From positions 287,344,590-287,408,589 of the forward strand of contig NC_089492.1 of the NCBI RefSeq assembly GCF_036850765.1: a stretch of DNA of 64,000 bases, written 5' to 3'. Made by a program: the position numbers and the translations under genes. Source of the DNA: Saccopteryx bilineata (lineage: Eukaryota > Chordata > Mammalia > Chiroptera > Emballonuridae). The notes under the pieces are model-generated. The model saw only the letters and a list, made by a program, of their open reading frames with translations, made no database searches and was not told where the DNA came from. Of this stretch, positions 32,860 to 43,860 are shown in pieces. Position 1 is the stretch's first letter; each line of letters starts with the position of its first letter.

Positions 32860-33598
32860 TTGGCAGTGCAGGAGGTTTGTTTATAGCAGCGTCACCGCAA
32901 GTCCAAGATCAAGGTTCCTGGAGAGAGTCCCACTTCCTGGCTTGTACCTTCATGCTGTGTCCTTGCAGGGCAGAGCGAGGGGGGAGCACTGCTGTTTCTT
33001 CCTCTTCTCACAGAGGCACCAGTCCCATCATAAGGGTTCCATCCTCATGGCCTCTTCTAGCCCTAAGTACTTTCTTTTTTAATATATATATATTTAATTT
33101 TATTTATTTAGTCTTCTTAAGTGAGAAGCAGGGTGGTAGAGAAACAGACTCCTGCATGTGCCTCGACCGAGATCCACTTGGCAAGCCCTCTACTGGAACA
33201 ATGCTTTGCTCATCTGGGGCTGTTGCTCTGTTGCTCAGCAGTCGAGCTATTTAAGTGCCTGAGGCGAGGCCATGGAGCCATCCTCAGCGCCCAGGGCCAA
33301 CTGGCTCCAACTGAGCCATGGCTGCTAGAGGGAGAGAGAGAGACAGACAGAGAAGGGAGAGGGGGAGGAATATAGGAGCATATATGGTTACCTCTCCTGT
33401 GTGCCCTGACCGGGAATCAAACCTGGGATATCCATACAGGCTGACTCTCTACCACTGAGCCAACCAGCCAGGGCTTCCTAACTACTTCCAAAGGCCCCAC
33501 CTCCTAATACTATCACACTGAGCATTAGGGCTTCAACATAGAGATTTGAGGGGAGGGGAAATGACACAAACATTCACAGTCTATAGCAGGCCCTTAAT
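32860..33598 (-). mobile_element. MaLR LTR, split by a SINE
   Basis: Left part has GCAAGTCCAAGATCAAGG and CAGAGGCACCAGTCCCATCA; right part continues CCCCACCTCCTAATACTATC and TTAGGGCTTCAACATAGAGA. Together they read as a reverse MaLR LTR interrupted at about 33074 by the class 1 SINE. Confidence 0.75.
33074..33475 (-). mobile_element. Long tRNA-headed SINE (class 1)
   Basis: Minus-strand copy starting GCCCTGGCTGGTTGGCTCAG at 33475 and ending in AT/T-rich tail near 33080. Flanks CTAAGTACTTT and CTAACTACTT form an aged duplication. Includes an internal GAGAGAGAGAGAC run. Confidence 0.85.
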
Positions 33599-33660
33599 TA
33601 CATCTACAACATTCCCTCATAGAAGTACCTAGATTTGTGTTTGATTAAATAACCAGGGAC

Positions 33661-33995
33661 AGCCTGACCAGGTGGTGGCGCAGTAGATAGAGCATCGGAC
33701 TGAGATGCAGAGGACCCAGGTTTGAGACCCCAAGGTCACCAGCTTGAGCGCGGGCTCATCTAGTTTGAGCAAAAGCCCACCAGCTTGAACCCAAGGTTGC
33801 TGGCTCGAGCAAGGGGTTACTCAGTCTGCTGAAGGCCCACGGTCAAGGCACATATGAGAAAGCAATCAATGAACAACTAAGGTGTTGCAATGCGCAATGA
33901 AAAACTAACAATTGATGCTTCTCATCTCTCTCCGTTCCTGTCTGTCTGTCCCTGTCTGTCCCTCTCTCTGACTCACTCTCTGTCTCTGTAAAAAA

Positions 33996-34024
<29 letters not shown>
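33661..34024 (+). mobile_element. Intermediate tRNA-headed SINE (class 2)
   Basis: Begins AGCCTGACCAGGTGGTGGCG and shows AGATAGAGCATCGGACTG, CTTGAGCGCGGGCTCATC and a (AAAT)n tail at 33990-34030. The flanking sequence AAATAACCAGGGAC is repeated exactly on both sides, a clear target duplication. Well preserved. Confidence 0.92.
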
Positions 34025-34030
<6 letters not shown>

Positions 34031-34040
34031 CCAGGGACAG

Positions 34041-35381
34041 AAATTTTGAGTTGGGGGATCTTTAGAATCCTGGCCACCAGACATGATTGGGGCAAAGATG
34101 CCGAACTAGAACCTAGTCTCACACTATATTGTAAGACATCTTTCCTTGTGGCAGTAGTGTACTCTAAGCCAGTCCTACTTGCAAAGTGAGTCCCTGAGTA
34201 GAGGTACAGAGGAAAATAGCCTTTGCCTTTAGTGGCTTGGCTTTGCTTTTCTTTAGTTGACCCAGTGACTGGGAGCTGTGGTGCAGTGGGCGCCCCAGGA
34301 GCTGGTGCAACGACAAAGCCCATGTCTTCGGGTGCGCAGCAAGCTGGGGCAAAGCCTCCAGAATCTGGAGTGGTGAGGGGGAAGGTTCCAGGCGACGGGG
34401 GAGAGTTTAAACACATCCCACTGAGACCTGTGGGCTTTTCTTGTAGGAAAAGACACCTACCAGGTGATGCTCCTGGAAGAGGGGACCCCGACTTCAGAAA
34501 TATAGCTGGTCAGGCTTGTCCTGGTCTTTCATCCCAAATGGTCACACGAGCATGGCTCAGGGGTTGCACTGCCTCCCCTGGGATTGCTGGATGTGGAGGA
34601 ATACGGAGAGGGACCCCCGTGGGTGGGGCTCCTCTTCCATGGCCTGGCCATTGCTCACTATGTTACCTGGGTGGAAAGGAGCGGGACAAGCACTACTCCC
34701 CTTTAAACAGGGAAATGAGAAAGGTGGCCGGCCCACACTTCTACAGACCACACGAGGAAAGTCCCTCTTCTGTTCTAGCTTTATGAATCACATGTATGGC
34801 TTGTTGGAGTTGACCTCAGAACATCACTTGGGGCACGTTCAATGTAGAGAGTCCCTTTTGCAATTGTCCGAGGAGGAGAATCTTGTGCCCATTTCTGGGG
34901 TGGGGGGAGGGAGGAAGGAGCAAACCAAAGTCCGTCTGCTCCTGGGGCCACTAGCCACAGTTATGGGGCCTCTCAGGGTCTGGGCCCTAGACATGCAGCC
35001 AGATAACTGGGGTGCAAGGGAGGCTGTCACACTGTGTCAGGACCTTGGACGTGGCCCCTTTGGACTTCGGACATGGAGCAGGAGACAGTTGCCAGCTGGC
35101 TTGGCGCAGAATGCCGGAGAAACAACTCAAGGTCAAAAGAAGACGCCATCTGAGTTTCTTACCAATTCCCCCACAAGGAAGGAGGGAGAGAAGGGGACCA
35201 AGAAGCCAAAAGTAAAAAGAGTAGCTAATAGGACATTGCATTCCACATGGGGTGGGCACTGTTGGAGGCAGCTCAGAGCCTGGGGTTCCTCTTGGTCTGC
35301 TGTTACTCCCTAGAGGACTAGCAGCTCTTGGGATAGGAGAATCAGCGCCCAGGAACTCTGTTGACAAGCTGGGAGTCAAAT
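34041..35381 (+). other. Unassigned sequence with two overlapping open frames
   Basis: Frames of 187 codons (34223-34786) and 265 codons (34516-35313) lie on the plus strand in different frames. Neither shows a domain, signal peptide or membrane segment that I recognise, and the sequence has no splice or poly(A) context that argues for a gene. Composition is that of unique intergenic DNA or a decayed element. I do not assign a function. Confidence 0.3.
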
Positions 35382-35390
35382 GTTGCTGGC

Positions 35391-35539
35391 GCCCCAACGC
35401 CCCAGATGGGCAGAGCATCGCTCCCTAGTGATGGATCCTGGTCGGGCGCATGTAGGAGTCTGTCTCTCTGCCTCCCTGCTTTTCACTTCAGAAAAATACT
35501 AAATTAAATTAAATTTTTTTTAAAAATGGAAAAAAAAAA
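35391..35539 (+). mobile_element. 5'-truncated class 1 SINE
   Basis: Only the 3' end is present: CCCAGATGGGCAGAGCATCG, GGTCGGGCGCATGTAGGAG, then CTTCAGAAAAATACTAAATT and an A-run. TGTTGCTGGC before and GTCGCTGGC after are its likely target duplication, so truncation happened at insertion. Confidence 0.75.
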
Positions 35540-35548
35540 GTCGCTGGC

Positions 35549-36259
35549 TCCCTTTGGGGGAGGCCACACTGGGCGGCTTAATATCACCGGCAACTTAGGA
35601 AACATGGTTCTTACCTCCCGCTTAGTGCCGGGACCCCTCAGGGCAACACTAGTGAGTTCAGACTGTGGAAAGTTAGCTTCAAGCTCAGAGCTAAGCCACT
35701 TGAAGCTATATCATCATATGTCTTTTCCATTTTTCCCCCTAGTAGTCGGATGTTCTTTGAGTATTGTTTTCCAGTGCAAAGAAACCCAGCAATCTCCTGA
35801 TCGAACTTGCCTGTCATATAGCCAGTCACTCGGGAGGTGGTCAAATCTCAGTAAAGCAGGAAAGAGATAGTCAGGTTTGATCTGCCCACAGAGCAGCTTG
35901 CCAGAAGACCTCTCCAGTCCCTTTTTGTCCCCTAATTACCCTAAGGATGAAATGACTATGATCTGGGGATAAAGTCCATTCCAGGCTCCTGCTCAGCCAT
36001 GTTCCAAAGCCCAGGGTTAGTTGCACAATCCATGCCTGAAACTATTCACACCAGTAAAAAGCTGAGAGGCTTCACTGACAGCCAGGGTCTGTTTATGGCC
36101 TGGGGTCCTCTCAGCAGGAGGTCAGCAGCTTCTGAAGTGACTCAGAAGGAAAGCGGCTGCTCCTCAGCTCAGCAGGGTCAAGTCCACAAATATTCAGCTC
36201 AGCAGGGTCAAGTCCACGAATATTCTCGCTCAAACTGCTGGGAATAGTTTTTAGTAACT
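35549..36259. other. Intergenic sequence with a 30-bp direct duplication
   Basis: The 30-bp unit starting CAGCTCAGCAGGGTCAAGTC occurs twice in a row at 36165-36194 and 36195-36224 with one difference. Nothing else recognised. Confidence 0.5.
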
Positions 36260-36520
36260 ATGTCTCTGATGAAGAAAGAATATATGCTCATTCCAGCCTG
36301 GCTTGTAATAGCTGAGACCTGGAAACAGCCCAAATGTCCAAAAACAGTAGAATGGATAAATGTATTATTCATATCATGGAAAACTATACAGTAATGAAAA
36401 TGAATAAAGGGCAACTTTATGCAAGAAGGTGGATGAATCTAACAAAAATAATGTTGAGCAAAAAACAGAAGACATGAAAGGTAACACAGAGCCCTGGCTG
36501 GACAGCTTGGTTGGTTAGAG

Positions 36521-37060
36521 CAGTGGTAGTCAACCTGGTCCCTACCGCCCACTAGTGGGCGTTCCAGCTTTCATGGTGGATGGTAGCGGAGCAACCAAAG
36601 TATAAATAAAAAGATAGACTTAACTGCCTGACCTGTGGTGGCGCAGTGGATAAAGCGTCAATCTGGAACGTTGAGGTTGCCGGTTCAAAACCCTGGGCTT
36701 GCCCAGTCAAGGCACATATGGGAGTTGATGCTTCCTGCTCCTCCCCCTCCTCTCTCTCCCCTCTTCTCTAAAACGAATAAATAAAATCTTAAAAAAAAAA
36801 GATAGATTTAACTATAGTAAGTTGTTTTATAAAGATTGATTCTGCCAAACTTAGTGAAAATCCAACATAAAGTACTTGGTAAGTAATTATTATTATATGC
36901 TTTAACTTGCTGTAACTCTGCTTTATAAATTTTATAAAGTAAAGTTACTTCCCTACTTTATAAATCACCATTACTGTGGAACCGGTGGGCAGTTAAAAAA
37001 TTTTACTACTAACAGAGATACAAAAGTGGGTGGTAGGTATAAAAAGGTTGACTACCCCTG
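36521..37060. mobile_element. hAT-type non-autonomous transposon
   Basis: The left end CAGTGGTAGTCAACCTGG and the reverse-complemented right end CAGGGGTAGTCAACCTTT are inverted repeats, and GGTTAGAG is repeated exactly on both sides (36513-36520 and 37061-37068), the 8-bp duplication of hAT insertion. The interior is AT-rich and lacks transposase. A class 3 SINE at 36626-36797 lies inside it. Confidence 0.92.
36626..36797 (+). mobile_element. Short tRNA-headed SINE (class 3) inside the hAT element
   Basis: Begins GCCTGACCTGTGGTGGCGCA, has GGTTCAAAACCCTGGGC and ends CGAATAAATAAAATCTTAAA. The 16-bp flank AAAGATAGACTTAACT is repeated with one change (AAAGATAGATTTAACT) at 36798-36813. Confidence 0.92.
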
Positions 37061-37539
37061 GGTTAGAGCATCATCCCAACGTGAAGAGGTTATTGGTTTG
37101 ATACCCGGTCAGGGCACATAGAGAAACAGAGTAATGTTTCTGTCTCTCTCACTCTCTCCTTTCCTCTCTCTCTCTAAAATCAAACAATAATTTTTTTTTT
37201 GAAAAATGTAACATATATAACATTTAGATGAAGTTTAATGACAGGCAAACTATACTATTTTGTTTAGGGATGTATACTTGAATGGTTAGAAGGAAAAAGG
37301 CAAGAGAATAACAGAGGAGGAAGAAAGTGGTTTGGAGAGAGGTTTTATGTGTGCTGGTAATGTTAATATTTCTTGCTCTAGATGGGTACCTGCTATAGAA
37401 TGGTTTATTAAATTGCACAGCTGTATTTTAGGCACTTTGCAGAATGCATATTTCACAAGACAGTGATTTTTAAAGTGAGATACAAAAAGATAATCTACTC
37501 CTGTGATAATTTGCCTTTTATAACTCAAATGAAAAATCA

Positions 37540-38930
37540 AATCTAATGTACACTGAAAACTACAAAACATCACTGACAGAAATTAAGGATGACCTAATTA
37601 AATGGGAAAACATCCTGTGTACATAGATAAGAAGATTTAACATCATTAGGATAGGATTATTCTCCAATTTATCCACAGATACAACACAGCCCCTATCAGA
37701 ATCCTAGGGGGCTTTATTTGCAAAAATGGAAAGGCTGATCCTCAAGTTGACAAGCATTGCCAGGGACTCCGAACAGCCAAAACAGTCCAAAAAAAAAAAA
37801 AAATGTTGGTCCCTGTTTTAAAACTCACTGCAATGCATAGTAACCCACACAGTGTGGTACTGACAAGAAAGAAAATATAGTTGTAAATCTTCCTGAGTTT
37901 GGATTAGGCAATGGTTTCTTAGATACAACACCAAAAGCACAGCAACAAGGAAAAAAAGTGGGTGACATGGACATGGACAAAATAAAAACTTTTGTGCTTC
38001 AAAGTACACTGTCAAGAAAGTGAAAAGCTAATTCACCAATAGGAGGAAAAAATCGTAAATTAATCTGGTAAGTTTCTAGTATCCAGACTATATAAAGAAC
38101 TCTTACAACTTAATGACAAGAGGACAGACTCAATTAAAAAATAGGCAAGGGAACTGAATGGACATTTCTTCAAAGAAGATATGCAAATGATCAATAAGCA
38201 CATGAAAAGATGTTCCATATCACTATTAGAGAAATGCAAATCAGAACCACAATGTGACACCATTTCACACCCACTAGGATGTCCGGTAATCAAAAAAGCA
38301 GATAATCAAGTGTTAGGAGGATGTGAAGAAATTGGAGCCCTCATACATTGCTGTAGTAACACAAAATGGTGCAGCCACACAACAGTAAACATTTAGTAAT
38401 GACATGACCCAGCAATTTCACTCCATTAGAATTGAAAATATAGGACCACACAAAAACTTGTACATAAATGTTGATAAGCAGCATTATTCATAATTGCAAA
38501 AAAGTGAGAACACGGCCCAAATGCTCATTGACTGATGGAGAATCATTCATGGATTATCTATAGGAGGGAGTATTATTTGGCCATAAAAAGGAACGAAGAA
38601 CTGATACATACTACAACACGGATGAAGCTTGAAAACTCTGAAAGAGGTGAGTGACAGAAGGTCACCTGTTGTCCAATTCCATCTCTATGGATTGTCGGAA
38701 TAGGCAAATCCATAGACACAGAAGGTCAATTAGTGGTTGCCAAAAGCCAGGGGAGGGAGAAATGGGCAGTGACCACTAACTGGGTTTCTTTTATGGGGTG
38801 ATGACTATGTTGTGGAATGAGGCAACGATGATGGTCACACAAACTTGTGACTAACACTAAAAACTACTTAATTAGACACTTAAAAGTGCCAATTTTATGA
38901 TACGTACATTATCTCAATTCAAAATTCAAA
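37540..38930 (+). mobile_element. L1 ORF2 3' part and 3' UTR
   Basis: ACTACAAAACATCACTGACA, CCTATCAGAATCCTAGGG, GGACATTTCTTCAAAGAAGA, CATCACTATTAGAGAAATGC and AACACGGATGAAGCTTGAAA are ordered L1 landmarks covering the end of the reverse transcriptase region through the 3' UTR. Frames are broken in many places, so it is dead. It ends just before the GPR157 CpG island. Confidence 0.88.
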
Positions 38931-39189
38931 ATTATGGGAAAAAACTCGAATAAATTGGAATTGTTTCTTAAAAAAAATTACACCGAATAAGATTTTTTTT
39001 TTTTTTAACTAGTGTGCTCACTGTAAGAAAAACTGTCAATACCCCCTTCCGGAAGTAACCACCACAGCCTTGTGAACGCAGTGTACCAACCACCGCTGGA
39101 AGAAGGAGGATCAGAGATCTAGAGTTGTTTTTGTGACCAGTAGAAAGAATGCCTCCATCCCCCACCCAAAACACAAGCACTCGCTGGAA
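38931..39189. other. Short unique sequence before the GPR157 promoter
   Basis: Contains a T-run at 38993-39006. Nothing else recognised. Confidence 0.4.
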
Positions 39190-39648
39190 GGAAGGACGGT
39201 AACAGTAGCCCTAAAAATGCAAGCGCGTGGCTCCCCGGCACTAGACGTCCCAGCCCTCGGGCCAGCGCAGGGGTAGCCCTCCGGAAGGGTTGGGCTCGCG
39301 CTTTGGAAACCCGACTGCGGACTGGCTGTGTGCGCCACGGAGAGGGGCGTGGAGGGCGCAGGGGCGTGGTGTGAGAGAGCGTTCTCCGGGAGACGGGCGG
39401 GGCGTGGGGCGGGGCCCGGGGCCGCCGCGGGGACGTGAGGGACAAGGGGAGGAGATGGGGGCGCAGGGGCGTGGCGTGGGGGCGTGGGCGGGGCATGGCG
39501 GGGGGCCAGGAGCCCGGGCGGGGCTAGGGGCCGAGGCCCAGACGCCGAGGGCGCGTCGGCGCCGAGTCGGCGGCCGCCGCAGTGGCTACCCGGCCTGTGT
39601 CCCCGTGGCACCATCGCACTGCGGCCCCAACCCCCTGCTCGCCCGGCC
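39190..39648 (+). promoter_or_regulatory. GPR157: GPR157 CpG-island promoter and 5' UTR
   Basis: A CpG-rich stretch continuing through exon 1 with repeated GC/GT boxes (GGGGCGTGG, GGGCGGGGC, GGGGCGTGGCG) and no TATA box near the expected start, as in widely expressed genes. Frames on the minus strand here are GC-driven shadows. An in-frame ATG at 39484 with no intervening stop lies 55 codons before the conserved start; a frame-shifted ATG at 39582 is also present. The transcription start is not determined. Confidence 0.75.
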
Positions 39649-40031
39649 ATGCGGCCGCCCGCGCCGCCCACCGAGCTGGTGCCGTCGGAACGCGCGGTGG
39701 TGCTGCTGTCGTGCGTGCTCTCTGCACTGGGCTCGGGCCTGCTGGTGGCCACGCACGCCCTGTGGCCAGACCTGCGCAGCCGGGCGCGGCGTCTGCTGCT
39801 CTTCCTGTCGCTGGCCGACCTGCTGTCGGCCGCCTCCTACTTTTACGGGGTGCTGCAGGACTTTTCGGGCCCCTCGTGGGATTGCGTGCTGCAGGGCGCG
39901 CTCTCCACTTTCGCCAACACTAGCTCCTTCTTCTGGACCGTGGCCATCGCCCTCTACCTGTACCTCAGCATCGTCCGCGCCACGCGCGGACCCCGGGCCG
40001 GCCACCTGCTCTGGGCCTTCCACGTAGTCAG
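39649..40031 (+). CDS. GPR157: GPR157, orphan seven-transmembrane receptor, coding exon 1
   Basis: First of four coding exons that join to a 333-residue receptor (human is about 335). GPR157 is an orphan G-protein-coupled receptor reported to signal through Gq and IP3 at the primary cilium of radial glial progenitors. This exon gives residues 1-127 plus two bases of codon 128. Visible parts: PPTELVPSERAVVLLSC start, TM1 about 16-37, TM2 about 49-70 (LLLFLSLADLLSAASYFYGV), Cys79 before TM3, TM3 about 84-109 (NTSSFFWTVAIALYLYLSIV). The start MRPPAPPTEL matches the conserved human start; -3 is G. The donor is CAG|GTGGGT at 40032, and codon 128 becomes AGC (Ser) with the next exon. The 11.4-kb intron 1 holds repeats. 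Confidence 0.97.
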
Positions 40032-41814
40032 GTGGGTGGTTGCGGCGCCCATAGATGTCCCTGGAGACCCCCGCTCCCCGCCTGGGCCCTGCCTGCTGCC
40101 CCGGTGGTCCCCGCACCTTTCTGGCGCCCACGTTTTGGTTGGATCTCTGGCCCTTCGCGCAGCAGGTAGTGTCTGCTCACTCCCCAGGGCAGCCCCGGGT
40201 CAGCGAAATGATGTCAGGCTTGCCTAAGAGGTGGACCTGGCCTGAGCATCGCTGCAGACTGCGCCCCCCTTCCTCCTTGCCCCCGCGTGAGCCCCCGCGA
40301 CATGGGCGCCTCAGTTCAGCACCTGGGGGGAGGAGGGCCAGAGCTGCCCTTTGAGCTGGGTCCTGGGAACTTACATGCACCTGGGGAGCTGCTTGCTGCA
40401 TCTGGCCACCTGTCCAGCCCATGGGGAGAGGCACTGGGATCCCGGGCTGGGAGCTGAGTGTGGTGGCTGCCCCAAGTTGGGAAGCCTAGCAGCTCCCAAT
40501 CTCATACCAGCACCTGCACCCTGAGCCACAGGTGTGATGCATTCTGGCTGCCTGTCCATCCAGCTCTCCACTGTAAGATTTACAAAAGGTTGTCTTCTTT
40601 ATTTTCTCTGCTCATCTCTAGACCGCACCCAAAACACAAGCACTCGCTACCTGTTGTTATCACTGTTCTAGATGATCTTGAGTTTCTGGAGTTGAGCAAC
40701 TCTGAGGTTGAGGTCAGTGACAGAGGCTGGTCTGGAAGAGGGCCACCAGCTGCCTGGAGTGTCAGGGATTAGGGAAAAGGAAGGCCTTGTCCTTCCCTGG
40801 CATCACGTCAAATACCCCTCACCTGCCGAGGAAGGTTAGCCCCTTCCTGGTGTCATCTCAACATGCAAATGTCTGGTGCTGTCCTGTGTTGAACTAAGGC
40901 AGGAATCTTAGAGGGCATGTTGCCTCTTCTCCCTCCCCAGATAGAGCACCAAATACTGCCCTAATTATAGGTCCTCTCTGTGAAATGCCTGAGTGCTTTC
41001 CAAAGACTGAGGACACTCAGCACTTCAGCAGACACGAGGCACCTGCATGTCACAACAGTGAGGTCACAAGACTGCAAGAGTCACTTGAACTCTTCTCAGA
41101 GCCGTTGGATAGAAACCAGCCGGCCCCTGGATAACTAAATGGCCTGCTTCTCAGCTGTTCAAGTCAGAGTCACTGCGAGCCGTTCAGACGGCGCCCAGTA
41201 CGCTGCAGGGACCCACAGAAAGTAGGGATGCCATTCCTCCCTCCGCTGTCCACCTGACCTCAGTGTCCATTTCAGAGACCCGGTCCTTGGCTCGCTGGCT
41301 GGGTGAGGGAGTATTGTACACCATAGTTCTCTTGTGCCAGAGAAGGAGCCCAAGGCTGTCTTTGCAGGAATCTCGTCCCTTTCTCCACTCTTTTAGAAAA
41401 TATCGAATTCAATATATTTTTGTACGCAATGAAAGACAAACCAGATGCAGCTCCTATAGGAGAAGACAGCTTTTCTAGGAAACCTGAGTTGGGAGTTCTT
41501 CCTGTTCACATCCAGGGGGTTTTCAGTGACGTTTAGGAAAGGCCTCCCAAGAAAGGCTGTATGTCCCCTGCTGGCCATTAAAAAAAAGATCCCAATTGTT
41601 CATTAAATCCACCTGCTTCTTAAAAGAAAAAAAAGAAAAAAAACCTGTGTCCAAGCTAGAAAGGCACTTTGATAGTGTCGTTCCCTTTCAGAAGTGAGCA
41701 CTCACATTTTACTAGACTGACAAAATTGATAAAACCTGTCTGACAGGTTCCTCTATTAACCTGGACCCTCCCAGATGGTATAGCTAATGACCTTACTAAG
41801 GACTCTCCACTGTC
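40032..41814 (+). other. GPR157 intron 1, first part, no gene seen
   Basis: GC-rich near the promoter, then unique sequence. CACCCAAAACACAAGCACTC at 40626-40645 repeats the motif seen at 39162-39181 upstream of exon 1. No exon, RNA gene or mobile element is recognised. Confidence 0.45.
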
Positions 41815-41987
41815 TTATTTTTTTTTCTTAATTTTTTAAAATACGTATGTATTGATTTTTAGTGAGAGAGGAAGGAAGAGAGAGATAGGAACATGGATGT
41901 GCTCCTGCACATACCCTCACCAGGAATCAGACCAGCATCCTCCGCGCTTTGGGACAGTGCTGTCCAACCGAGCTATCGGCCAGGGCT
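41815..41987 (-). mobile_element. Old short SINE (class 4)
   Basis: Minus-strand copy starting AGCCCTGGCCGATAGCTCGG at 41987, with T-rich tail at 41815-41840 and a GAGAGAGGAAGG-type body. Diverged. Confidence 0.75.
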
Positions 41988-42199
41988 GCCCCATCTTTCT
42001 TTGGAGGATCAGTTTAGTGTTGCTTAGGTGCCTGTTGGTGTGAGAAATCTTATCTTCAGACATAGGCTAGACCCTGTCATCACTATTACCATTGCAGACA
42101 ACTGAAAAAATCAGTCCTCTTCTTTAAACCTTCTGGTCTTGGAAAGTATTTTAAAATACGATGAAGAGTTTTTACGAATTGGTTTAAAAAAAAAAAAGG

Positions 42200-42735
42200 A
42201 CAAATATCCTGACAAAATAGTAAAAGTTGGTAAATATATATGGGGAAAAGTTTAGCCCTGTTAGTGCTCGAATCAATGCAAGTTTATAACACTGAGGTAT
42301 CATTTTCTCATTAAATTAAGAGAAAAATAACATTAAGGCAGAATATGAATGTGATAAGTGCTGGTGAGTCTGGTATTTTCCTACATTATTCTTGGTGGTG
42401 TAAATTGGAATGGTCTATGGGGAAAGTATTTGGTTCACACACCTTGATCCAGTAATCCTATTTATAGAGACCTACTCTAAGGAGATAATCCAAAATGCAT
42501 GCAAAGCTGTAGGGCAGAGGAGTTTGTGAGACGCTCTTGTCAAGGGGAGGATTTGAAAGCAACCTCAATGTCTTCAAAATAGGGAACAGCAAGCTCTAGA
42601 CAGCAGCCCCACCAGCAATGGAATGAAGCCAGTACTGGCTGTGAACTCTATACATCATTTTTTAAATGGTGTGATACAATGTTAAGCAAACATAGCCATC
42701 TATAAAACCCAGTACAGCAATACAAATTCAGCCAT
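42200..42735 (+). mobile_element. LINE fragment (probably L1), diverged
   Basis: CCTTGATCCAGTAATCCTAT followed by AAGGAGATAATCCAAAATGC are typical of the end of L1 ORF2, and ACAGCAAGCTCTAGACAGCA continues the L1-like region. Boundaries are approximate. Confidence 0.5.
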
Positions 42736-43489
42736 CTATAAAACTCTGCACAACCATGTGCAGCAGGAGGTGGGGGAGAATCCTGCCCTCACACAGGCTC
42801 CCAGAAAGCCCCTGCTCGGAGGGCCCCATTGCGGGACCTGACACGGTTCCCTTTTGCAGAAAGACTTTTTCTTTGCTCATTGGCAAAGGAGGGCAGTTTA
42901 GACTTTTGTTATCTTCGGGGAAATTGCATTTCCTACTGGCTGCATCTGGCTCCTGAGCCCTTGCAAGATACTGTCTTAGGCCTCAGCTCACTGGTCACCA
43001 GTCAGGGAAGGGTCAGGATAATCACACTCCAGTTGTAGGAGGGAGCCCTGCCCGAGGCCACATAGTGGGAGGCTCAGGGTGAGAACTCCAAGGTCTTCCT
43101 TCCTCTTAGGGTTCCATGGTGTCTCTTGGCCTCGACAACCATTTCTTCGATTGAGATATAATTTGACAATGATTTATTTTTAACTTTCCAGATTTTTCCC
43201 TATCATTGACATTTTATCATGTTACCTTTATCCTCTCCAGTTATTTATTTTTTTTCCGGAACCATTTAAGAGTAAGTAAGTCACAGACCTGATGCCCCTG
43301 AATATGTGTTTTTTAAAAAAGACAAGGACAGCCTCTTAAGGAACCACATAGATCTTCCAGAAGCATGGGGTGAGCAGAGAGCAAGGCTGCTATCTGATTT
43401 GCGGACCTTATTGAGATTGTTGTCAGTCTTGTCATAACATCCCCATAGCAAAGGAAAATCTTGGCTTACATGTTGACTTAGCCTTCAGT
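42736..43489. other. GPR157 intron 1, no gene seen
   Basis: Unique sequence. A T-run is at 43241-43256 and an A-run at 43314-43320. Nothing recognised. Confidence 0.4.
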
Positions 43490-43860
43490 CTCTTTATTCT
43501 CCTGCAATCTGGAGCAGTTCTTCCGTCTCATTTGGTGTCTCCTGACGTTGACTTTCTGGAAGAGCGCAGGCTGTTACTTTGTAGCCCGTCGCTCCTGCTC
43601 GCTGGGGTTGTCCCACTTCCTCCTGGGTGGATTCAGATTCTGCACTGTTGGCAGGAATCTCACAGAAACCTGTTCCCGCTTCCTCCCAGCGACTTTGATT
43701 TGTTCCATTCTTGTCCATGTTCCCTTGATGGCTTGGCGGAAGTGTTATCAGTCTGTTCTCCGCTGCAGTTACTGTGTTTCCTTTTGTCATTAATAAACAT
43801 CTGGTTGAGATAAACGTCCTGCTACTCCCCAAACTTAGAGCGTCCATTGATAGTCTTGTG
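43490..43860 (-). other. Unassigned stretch with a 117-codon minus-strand open frame
   Basis: On the minus strand a frame from 43847 to 43494 reads without stops and is followed at once by GAATAAAGAGA, which contains a poly(A)-signal-like AATAAA. The translation is rich in Glu/Gln/Thr with no recognised domain. It may be the end of a decayed retrocopy or an old repeat with retained open reading. No introns, tail or duplication were identified, so I do not call it a gene. Confidence 0.25.

Larger units (their letters stand above)
36490..37200 (+). mobile_element. Old short SINE (class 4) split by a hAT element
   Basis: The head AGCCCTGGCTGGACAGCTTG and GGTTGGTTAGAG at 36490-36520 continue after the hAT copy at 37069 with CATCATCCCAACGTGAAG, GATACCCGGTCAGGGCACAT and a CT-rich A-tailed end. 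Joined, the two parts make a normal SINE of about 160 bp. Confidence 0.8.
36260..37450 (+). mobile_element. L1 3' end interrupted by a nest of SINE and hAT insertions
   Basis: Left part (36260-36489) has GAAACAGCCCAAATGTCCAA and GAATGGATAAATGTATTATT, landmarks of the end of L1 ORF2. The right part (37201-37450) continues as AT-rich L1-like 3' sequence with TTTATTAAATTGCACAGCTG. A class 4 SINE, a hAT element and a class 3 SINE lie between. Confidence 0.7.

Noticed and set aside
34223..34786. Retroviral gag remnant
   Set aside because: No recognisable gag landmark, and no LTR pair or primer-binding site nearby; left unassigned.
39111..39752. 213-codon minus-strand frame over the GPR157 promoter
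   Set aside because: Driven by the GC-rich island; proline/alanine-rich with no domain, and a shadow of the promoter and exon 1.
39290..40027. 245-codon plus-strand frame overlapping GPR157 exon 1
   Set aside because: It is out of frame with the receptor and arginine/glycine-rich, a typical GC artefact.
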